Assembly (NCBI GenBank): GCA_029863355.1 | Contig: JAOTVO010000020.1 | Coordinates: 1 to 17,768 of the forward strand | From: Candidatus Krumholzibacteriia bacterium | GTDB taxonomy: Bacteria > Krumholzibacteriota > Krumholzibacteria > WVZY01 > JAKEHA01 | Length of the DNA: 17,768 bases | Direction: 5' to 3' | Shown: positions 6,448 through 14,704 of the stretch, in pieces | Layout: each line of letters begins with the position of its first letter | Numbering within the stretch: position 1 is the first letter of the stretch | Made by a program: the position numbers and the translations under genes | Notes under the pieces: model-generated | Seen by the model: only the letters and a program-made list of their open reading frames with translations | The model's database searches: none | Told to the model about the DNA's origin: nothing

Positions 6448-6460
6448 GTAACATTGTTAC
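6448..6460 (+). promoter_or_regulatory. Candidate operator, copy 3: perfect inverted repeat GTAACA-T-TGTTAC
   Basis: A perfect 6-1-6 inverted repeat lies between the divergent CHRD gene (minus) and the third cupredoxin gene (plus). It matches copies at 2549-2561 and 3068-3080 in the left half and in most of the right half, and the following TTGTTTTC resembles the flank of copy 1. Its place between divergent genes suits control of both. Confidence 0.65.
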
Positions 6461-6530
6461 TTGTTTTCTTGCCGGTTTAACGTGGACAATCTAGCGCCCG
6501 CGCGGGGACGGGTCAACACACGAATCCGTC

Positions 6531-6567
6531 GCCATTCGCGAATCGCCGCGCGCGATTCACGGATGGC
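6531..6567 (+). promoter_or_regulatory. Long hairpin in the leader of the third cupredoxin
   Basis: Arms GCCATTCGCGAATCG (6531-6545) and CGATTCACGGATGGC (6553-6567) flank a 7-nt loop. As plus-strand RNA, 14 of 15 positions pair, one of them as a U-G wobble, with a single C-A mismatch. The hairpin ends 7 nt before the ribosome site at 6575-6580. No T run follows, so it is not a terminator. It could modulate translation or mRNA stability, or be a DNA operator. Confidence 0.55.
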
Positions 6568-6584
6568 AACGAACGGGAGGACCG

Positions 6585-6977
6585 ATGCGACGATTGTTGA
6601 CGGTTTCGTTGCTTGCCGTTGTCCTGGGGGTGTCATACGGTGGGGCGCTCGCCACGGTTCATACGGTGGTGATGAACGCTGGTTCGTTCGACCCACCGGC
6701 GCTCACGGCCGCGCTCGGCGACGCGGTGCGGTGGGTGAACAACTCGTTCATCCAGCACACGAGCACCAGCGGCACCGGCCGCGCGAACGGCATCTGGGAT
6801 TCGCCCGTTCTCGATCCGGGGCAGGAGTTCACGTTCACGTTCACCGGCGTCGGCACGTACCCCTACTTCTGTCGGTTCCACTATCTCTCGGGGATGACGG
6901 GGGTCATCACGGTGACGCAGCCCGTGCCGGTCGAGCAGACGACCTGGGGTCGGATCAAGAGTCTTTACGGCTTGTAG
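6585..6977 (+). CDS. Secreted plastocyanin-like cupredoxin with WGRIKSLYG tail (second copy)
   Basis: A 130-residue exported blue copper protein, a paralogue of the one at 2643. The signal peptide covers residues 1-23 (LLTVSLLAVVLGVSYGGALA). Copper ligands are His58 in QHTSTSG, and Cys96, His99 and Met104 in PYFCRFHYLSGMTG. The extra cysteine pair of the other two cupredoxins is absent: the first position is lost in GTGRANG and the second is Tyr100. The C-terminus, QTTWGRIKSLYGL, is shared with the 2643 protein down to a 27-nt identical DNA stretch. The ATG is preceded by GGGAGG. Operator copy 3 and a long leader hairpin lie upstream and a strong terminator follows, so it is a single-gene transcription unit. 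Likely an electron carrier; the partner is unknown. Confidence 0.9.
   Translation: MRRLLTVSLLAVVLGVSYGGALATVHTVVMNAGSFDPPALTAALGDAVRWVNNSFIQHTSTSGTGRANGIWDSPVLDPGQEFTFTFTGVGTYPYFCRFHYLSGMTGVITVTQPVPVEQTTWGRIKSLYGL
6938..6964 (+). repeat. 27-nt direct repeat coding for the cupredoxin tail, copy 2
   Basis: Identical to 2990-3016. It codes for the same TTWGRIKSL tail in a paralogous gene. Confidence 0.8.
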
Positions 6978-6994
6978 CGGAGCGGGAAGTCAGG

Positions 6995-7042
6995 GCCGGC
7001 CGGGCGGGTGCGCGTGCACCTCGCCGCGGCCGGCTCTTTTTT
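6995..7042 (+). terminator. Strong Rho-independent terminator after the third cupredoxin
   Basis: A GC-rich stem pairs GCCGGCCG, GGCG and GGTGC with their complements across a short GCGT loop, with two single-base bulges. It is followed by TCTTTTTT. It starts 18 nt after the cupredoxin stop. The T run touches the end of the convergent regulator gene. It has no T run on the minus strand. Confidence 0.85.
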
Positions 7043-7725
7043 CATCCATCCAGACCGGCACCCACGCCGGTACGCATCGAACGCAGGCGCCGTCCATCCA
7101 CGATCTCCACGCTGCCGCGGCGGAGCTTGACGATGCCGCTGCGCTCGAGCTTCTTCAGCACGCGGCTCACGACCACGCGGCCCGTGCCGATCTCGGTGGC
7201 AAGCCGCTCGTGGGTGACCGCGACCCTGCCGGTGGCCGCGTCGGCGTGACGGAGAAAGTAGCTGGCGATGCGCGCGTCGACCCGTTGGAAAACGGCCTGC
7301 TCGAGCGTGCCCATGATCTGTCCGAGGCGTTGCGAGAGGTCGGTGAAGACGTAGTCGCGCCAGAAAGGGAAGCGATCGATCCACTCGCGGAAGACTGGCG
7401 TCGGCACCAGGGCCAATTCAACGTCGGTCTCGGCGACGGCGAATGCCGGCACGGGGATCCCGCTCAAGACCGCGAACACCGTGAGCACGCAGCATTCGTT
7501 GCGCAGCATGCGGTACAGCGTGAGCTCGCGGCCGGACTCGCCGATCTTGTAGGCGCGGACGCTGCCCTCCATCACCACGAAGAACCCCGTGCTTTCCCCG
7601 CCTTCGAAAGCGAGCATTTCGCCCGCCTCGAACGACCTGGCTGTCGCGTGCGCGTCGAATGCCGCGCGCACGTCCGCCGGCGCGCGGCGGAGCAGGTCGA
7701 GGGTATCTGACAGTAGGTGGGCCAT
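7042..7725 (-). CDS. Crp/Fnr-family transcriptional regulator
   Basis: A 227-residue regulator. Residues about 10-125 form the cyclic-nucleotide-binding-type beta-barrel (FEAGEMLAFEGGESTGFFVV, MEGSVRAYKIGESGRELTLY), then a dimer helix (about 126-160), and a C-terminal winged helix at about 165-210 with recognition helix IGTGRVVVSRVLKKLE. Most Fnr-type proteins have R-E-x-V-S-R or R-E-x-x-x-R there; here Val184 replaces the glutamate that contacts DNA in Crp. There is no N-terminal cysteine cluster for an Fe-S centre, and the phosphate-binding residues for cAMP are not evident; Cys78-Cys79 sit where the ligand pocket lies and could be a redox or heme contact, which is speculation. The ATG at 7725 has AAGGGAG 5 nt upstream. 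It may control the neighbouring redox genes. Confidence 0.9.
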   Translation of the reverse strand: MAHLLSDTLDLLRRAPADVRAAFDAHATARSFEAGEMLAFEGGESTGFFVVMEGSVRAYKIGESGRELTLYRMLRNECCVLTVFAVLSGIPVPAFAVAETDVELALVPTPVFREWIDRFPFWRDYVFTDLSQRLGQIMGTLEQAVFQRVDARIASYFLRHADAATGRVAVTHERLATEIGTGRVVVSRVLKKLERSGIVKLRRGSVEIVDGRRLRSMRTGVGAGLDG

Positions 7726-7730
7726 AGCGA

Positions 7731-7737
7731 CTCCCTT
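7731..7737 (-). promoter_or_regulatory. Ribosome-binding site that fixes the Crp/Fnr start
   Basis: AAGGGAG on the minus strand, 5 nt before the ATG at 7725. The frame is open far upstream (to 8118), but that extension overlaps the methyltransferase gene and does not look like regulator sequence. Confidence 0.8.
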
Positions 7738-7756
7738 CTTGGAATGCCTCGAGGAC

Positions 7757-7762
7757 AGTATA
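7757..7762 (-). promoter_or_regulatory. Candidate -10 element of the Crp/Fnr gene
   Basis: TATACT on the minus strand, 31 nt upstream of the start codon, matches five of six bases of the sigma-70 -10 consensus. No good -35 element lies 17 nt further upstream, so an activator or another sigma factor may be needed. Confidence 0.35.
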
Positions 7763-7790
7763 CACCATCCGGGGTCACACAGGGCCGGGG

Positions 7791-8639
7791 CTATCCGCGC
7801 CGGCGCAGGAGCCCGATGGCGAGCGTGGTCACCAGCTCGTCGAACGGAGGCACGCGGGTCAGCGGCGCGAGGAGCTTCGTCTTGAGCGGCTTGCGTTCGA
7901 AGAAGGCGACCTCGACCTCGGGCACCTCGGCGACGATGCGCTGGAAGCGGGAGACGGTCATGCGGTTGAGGTCGTCGCGGTAGTACGCGCGCGTCGCGGC
8001 CGCGCGCCGGTGCGCCGACGCGGCAGGATCGGCCGTCCCGCGGAGGCGCTCCTCCTTCTCGTAGGCCCTCTCGATGGCGGCGAACAGCACGCGTTCCGGG
8101 ACGAGCAGGTGGCACCACGGCGTTCGGATGACGTCGTAGACGTGCGAGCCGAGCGGGGAGCGAAAGGGCGTGAAGTAGAAGACGATGTGCCCGGCCGGCC
8201 GCAGGACGCGGACCATCTCGCGCAGCGCTTGCTGGGGGTCCGCGAAGTGTTCGAAGGTGTCGGTCGCGGTGACCAGGTCGAAAGAGCCCTCTGCGAAAGG
8301 CAGCTGCTCGGCGCCGGCCACAACGAATCCCACGCGCGCGTCGAGCTGTCCCGCGCGTGCGAACGCCCGCGCCTGGACGATGTTCTCTTCCGAGATGTCG
8401 AGCGCGACCAGCGTCGCAGGATCAAGCGTGGCGTAGAAGGCCGGTTTTCCTCCCGCCCCGCAGCCGACGTCGAGGACGCGCCGGCCGCGCACGTCGACGG
8501 CGGCGGCGAAGTACCGCTCGAACATCTCCTTGCCGCTCTCGAACTCCCAGAGCGAGTAGGCGTCGGCGCCTTCCCCGCCGTAGTCGATCGGCGGCGGGAA
8601 AACGCGGTTGAGGAGGAGCAACAGGCGCGCCGCGATCAT
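7791..8639 (-). CDS. Class I SAM-dependent methyltransferase (UbiE-like fold)
   Basis: A 282-residue protein. Motif I is VLDVGCGAGG (residues 55-64), the acidic end of strand beta2 is LVALDISEEN (Asp81), GAEQLPFAEGSFDLVTATDT holds the usual motif II region, and LREMVRVLRPAGHIVFYFTP is the motif III helix and strand. These give a class I Rossmann methyltransferase with the UbiE/Coq5 or Methyltransf_11 look. The first 50 residues and the long C-terminal part (about 165-282, with many Arg and aromatic residues) are extra and should set the substrate, which cannot be read. It begins 12 nt after the DHOD-like gene and is the last gene of the nifJ operon. The ribosome site is weak (AGG next to the ATG), so translation may depend on coupling. 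A lipid, quinone or glycan substrate is possible but unsupported. Confidence 0.85.
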   Translation of the reverse strand: MIAARLLLLLNRVFPPPIDYGGEGADAYSLWEFESGKEMFERYFAAAVDVRGRRVLDVGCGAGGKPAFYATLDPATLVALDISEENIVQARAFARAGQLDARVGFVVAGAEQLPFAEGSFDLVTATDTFEHFADPQQALREMVRVLRPAGHIVFYFTPFRSPLGSHVYDVIRTPWCHLLVPERVLFAAIERAYEKEERLRGTADPAASAHRRAAATRAYYRDDLNRMTVSRFQRIVAEVPEVEVAFFERKPLKTKLLAPLTRVPPFDELVTTLAIGLLRRRG

Positions 8640-8651
8640 CCTGCGTCCGCG

Positions 8652-9668
8652 CTAGAAATGCAGCCGGCCCGTCGGATCCGGCTTCCACGAGTGCAGCACC
8701 TTCATGTAGTTCGCGCGCTCGAAGGCGGCCGGTTCCTTGACGTTCTTCATGCTCATGCTGCCGCGCATCTGCTTGATGGATTCGTACTCGTGGGCCTCCA
8801 TCCACTCCTGCATCCCACCCAGGATCTCACCGACGCGGCCGATGCCGTTGCGCAGGAGCTCGGATGCGAGCTGGGCCACGTTGGCGCCGGCCATCATGCC
8901 CTTGAGCACGTCGTCGTAGGTGTGCACGCCGCGCGAGATAGCGAAGTCCACCTGCAGGCGCCCGTAGAGGACGGCGATCCAGCGCAGGGGCAGGCGCATC
9001 TCGAAGGAGTTGCTGAGCACGAGGTTGGGCACCACTTCGAGCTCCTCGAGGTCGAAGTCGGGCTGGTAGAAACGGTTGAACATGACGAGCGCGTCGGCGC
9101 CGGCGTCGACGAGGCGCTTGGCCATGTTGCCCGTGGCACTGAAGAAGGGTGAGAGCTTGACGGCCACGGGGATCTTCACGGTCTTCTTCACGTCGCTGAC
9201 AATGTCGACGTACATCTGCTCCACTTCGGGCCCCGTCATCTGGATGCCGGTAGGGATGAAGTAGATGTTGAGCTCGAGACCGTCGGCGCCGGCTTCCTCG
9301 ATGAGACGCGCGTACTCGATCCAGCCGCCGGAGGAGACGCCGTTCAAGCTGCCCATCACGGGGATGTCCACGGCGCGCTTGGCCTGGGCGATGCCCTCGA
9401 GGTACTCCTGGGGCCCGACTCTGTAGGTCTCCATCTCGGGAAAGTAGCTCAGCGCCTCGCCGTGGCTCTCGGCGCCGAAGCTGAGGAAGTGATCGAGGGT
9501 GTCGCTGTCGCGCGTGATCTGCTCCTCGAAGAGCGAGTACATCACCACCGCCGACGCACCCTTCTCTTCGAGGAGCCGGATATTGTCGATGTGCTCGGAC
9601 AGTGGCGAGGCCGCGGCCACGAGCGGGTTCTTGAGCTGCATCCCCATGTAGGTCGTAGTGAGGTCCAT
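8652..9668 (-). CDS. Dihydroorotate dehydrogenase-like flavoprotein
   Basis: A 338-residue TIM-barrel protein of the class 1 dihydroorotate dehydrogenase superfamily. Visible landmarks are [18 protein letters not shown] at the N-terminus, [15 protein letters not shown] (about 102-116), [15 protein letters not shown] (127-141), [13 protein letters not shown] (168-180, with the FMN-binding lysine region) and [20 protein letters not shown] near the phosphate site. True dihydroorotate dehydrogenases have N-x-S-C-P-N where this one has NIYFIPT, so the catalytic Cys is missing and pyrimidine synthesis is unlikely to be its job. Proteins of this subgroup often sit next to nifJ, as here: it starts 2 nt after the nifJ stop, with AGGAG inside the nifJ end. 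An electron-transfer or reductase role linked to NifJ is inferred; the substrate is unknown. Confidence 0.82.
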   Translation of the reverse strand: MDLTTTYMGMQLKNPLVAAASPLSEHIDNIRLLEEKGASAVVMYSLFEEQITRDSDTLDHFLSFGAESHGEALSYFPEMETYRVGPQEYLEGIAQAKRAVDIPVMGSLNGVSSGGWIEYARLIEEAGADGLELNIYFIPTGIQMTGPEVEQMYVDIVSDVKKTVKIPVAVKLSPFFSATGNMAKRLVDAGADALVMFNRFYQPDFDLEELEVVPNLVLSNSFEMRLPLRWIAVLYGRLQVDFAISRGVHTYDDVLKGMMAGANVAQLASELLRNGIGRVGEILGGMQEWMEAHEYESIKQMRGSMSMKNVKEPAAFERANYMKVLHSWKPDPTGRLHF

Positions 9669-9670
9669 GG

Positions 9671-13315
<3,645 letters not shown>

Positions 13316-13333
13316 GGCAGGACCTCTCTCGGC

Positions 13334-13346
13334 CGTCGAATCGACG
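13334..13346 (-). promoter_or_regulatory. Inverted repeat CGTCGA-N-TCGACG before nifJ
   Basis: A perfect 6-1-6 inverted repeat 18 nt upstream of the ATG at 13315 and downstream of the candidate promoter. Its position suits a repressor operator. Its sequence differs from the GTAACA motif of the redox island, though the half-site spacing is the same. Confidence 0.45.
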
Positions 13347-13373
13347 CAAATGTAGGAACGGTATTTGGATTGA

Positions 13374-13402
13374 AGTGTAACGAATCGGGAACGTTTTCAC
13401 AA
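13374..13402 (-). promoter_or_regulatory. Candidate sigma-70 promoter of the nifJ operon
   Basis: On the minus strand, TTGTGA (13402-13397) and TACACT (13379-13374) are separated by exactly 17 nt. Each hexamer matches four of six consensus bases. The site lies 59 nt upstream of the ATG at 13315. The TTGTGA could also be half of a Crp-like site, but its partner half is not present. Confidence 0.45.
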
Positions 13403-13466
13403 GACGCGCGAAAACCGGACCGGGGGGGTGCGGGAACGCGTCGGCGGACGGACGCGCATTCGGGCC

Positions 13467-13486
13467 GCCCTCGGCAGACGGAGGGC
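13467..13486 (-). other. Hairpin just after the diheme cytochrome gene
   Basis: GCCCTC and GAGGGC, 8 nt apart, form a 6-bp stem 2 nt beyond the stop codon of the cytochrome gene. No T run follows on the minus strand, so at most it protects the mRNA end or helps a Rho-type stop. The rest of the 173-nt gap holds the nifJ promoter region. Confidence 0.35.
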
Positions 13487-13488
13487 AC

Positions 13489-14289
13489 CTAGCGCGACGA
13501 GACCCGGTCGATGTAGGCGACCAGTGCGTCCAGCTCCCCTTCGGCGAGGACGTCGCGGTAGGCGGGCATACCGACGAGCTGCCGGCGCGTGAAGTGGCGG
13601 GCGAGCGGGTTCTTTTCGAAGCGCTCGATGCGGCCGTCGAGGATCCACGCGCGCAGCTCGTCGTCGTCCTTCACCAACTCGGCGAAGTCTCCGCCGCGCC
13701 ACGGCGGGATATAGCCCTTGAAGGCGCGCGGGTTGGACGCGCCGAGCAGCCCGCCGGGGCCGTGGCAGCCGAAGCAGCCCAGGCGCTGCGCCGCGCGGTA
13801 GCCGGCGCGTGCGTCTTGGGGCATGGGGCCGTAATCAGCAACTGCCTTGTAGTAGGCGACGAGGTCCCCGAGTTCGCGTTCGGAGAGCACGTCGCTGTAG
13901 GCGGGCATGCGCAGGGGGAGGGTGGGAAGGGAGTCGGGTTCCCCCGCTCCGACACCCCTTCCGCCGTCTCGCTGCGCGAGACGACGGGGTCTCCCATCCC
14001 ATATCCACTCCCGGATCTCTTCCTCGCTCTCCACGTACATCATCGCCGTGCCGCCGTCCCAGGCCGGCACTTCCTTCTCGTCGCTCAACGGGTTGGCAAC
14101 GCCGCCGGTGCCGCCGGGGCCGTGGCAGCCGAAGCAGCCCAGGCGCGCCGCGAGCTGCTGCCCGCGCAGCTCCGGCGTCAGGCGCGGCTCGCGCAGGTGA
14201 CGGGCCAGCGCCACCGCGGCGATGACCGCAACCACGAGGATCGCGGCCACGCCGCGGCCGGCCCGAAATGGGCGCCGTCGCGAGGTCAC
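13489..14289 (-). CDS. Membrane-anchored diheme cytochrome c
   Basis: A 266-residue cytochrome. Residues 13-29 are an uncleaved-looking membrane anchor (GVAAILVVAVIAAVALA) after a basic N-terminus. Two cytochrome c domains follow, each with LGCFGCHGPGG: heme sites Cys52/Cys55/His56 and Cys172/Cys175/His176. Each has a likely axial Met in a MPAY motif (Met128, Met241), followed by the closing helix (DLVAYY and DALVAYI). The domains repeat every 120 residues and share a 36-nt stretch of identical DNA. A basic, glycine-rich loop at 101-119 is present only in the first domain. The start is a GTG 7 nt after the stop of the small Cys/His-rich gene, with only a weak ribosome site. It is the last gene of the copper operon and should carry electrons in the periplasm. 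Confidence 0.9.
   Translation of the reverse strand: MTSRRRPFRAGRGVAAILVVAVIAAVALARHLREPRLTPELRGQQLAARLGCFGCHGPGGTGGVANPLSDEKEVPAWDGGTAMMYVESEEEIREWIWDGRPRRLAQRDGGRGVGAGEPDSLPTLPLRMPAYSDVLSERELGDLVAYYKAVADYGPMPQDARAGYRAAQRLGCFGCHGPGGLLGASNPRAFKGYIPPWRGGDFAELVKDDDELRAWILDGRIERFEKNPLARHFTRRQLVGMPAYRDVLAEGELDALVAYIDRVSSR
13751..13786 (-). repeat. 36-nt exact direct repeat in the cytochrome gene, copy 1 (second heme domain)
   Basis: Identical to 14111-14146, exactly 360 nt away. It covers the codons of RLGCFGCHGPGG, including the heme site. The identity extends through synonymous positions. Confidence 0.85.
14111..14146 (-). repeat. 36-nt exact direct repeat in the cytochrome gene, copy 2 (first heme domain)
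   Basis: Identical to 13751-13786. The sequence around both copies has diverged far more than this core. Confidence 0.85.
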
Positions 14290-14296
14290 GGTTCGA

Positions 14297-14686
14297 TCAG
14301 CTCTTGGCCTTGATCGACGCGATCTCGATGGCTTTCACGCCGTGATGCTCGACGAACGTGCCCGTGATCTCCGACTGCGTGCCGGCGAACTCGGCCACCA
14401 TCTCCGCGGCGGGCTCGTGGTCCTTGCCGATGATCAGGTAGACCACACCGTCGGAGAGGAATCCGATGGGCAGCCCCTTGTTGATGCAGCTCTTCGCGCA
14501 CTTGGCGTGCCCTTCGCCCATCCCCGTGTCGGGGTGGTTCATGAAGCAGTACAGATCCAGGACCTCGCCGGCGAGTGTCACCTCCTTGGGCTCCATCTGG
14601 TGCATCTTGTGCTCCTCGCCGGCCGACGCCGCCACGGCGCCGACCAGAATCAGTAGCACTGCCAAACTCATTACGACCCTTTTCAT
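14297..14686 (-). CDS. Small periplasmic Cys/His-rich protein of unknown function
   Basis: A 129-residue exported protein. Residues 1-22 are a signal peptide (VVMSLAVLLILVGAVAASA). The mature start, EEHKMHQMEP, is rich in His and Met, as in copper-binding proteins. The centre has LDLYCFMNHPDTGMGEGHAK followed by CAKSCINKGLPIGF, with Cys47, His51, His60, Cys63 and Cys67, a good set of possible metal or heme ligands. The C-terminal part (EITGTFVEHHGVKAIEIASI) reads like the last strands of an OB-type small barrel. I do not recognise a named family with certainty. AAGGAGG lies 6-7 nt before the ATG. It sits between the Cu+ ATPase (18 nt upstream) and the diheme cytochrome, so a periplasmic copper chaperone or a metal-insertion role for the cytochrome or cupredoxins is a reasonable inference, not shown. 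Confidence 0.8.
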   Translation of the reverse strand: MKRVVMSLAVLLILVGAVAASAGEEHKMHQMEPKEVTLAGEVLDLYCFMNHPDTGMGEGHAKCAKSCINKGLPIGFLSDGVVYLIIGKDHEPAAEMVAEFAGTQSEITGTFVEHHGVKAIEIASIKAKS

Positions 14687-14704
14687 CGCTCTCCTCCTTG
14701 TGGT

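Noticed and set aside
7771..7786. GTGTGACCCC near the Crp/Fnr promoter as a Crp-type autoregulation site
   Set aside because: Only one TGTGA half-site is present; no matching TCACA lies 6 nt away.
7726..8118. N-terminal extension of the Crp/Fnr frame up to 8118
   Set aside because: The extension overlaps the methyltransferase gene, lacks domain similarity, and the ATG at 7725 has a strong ribosome site.
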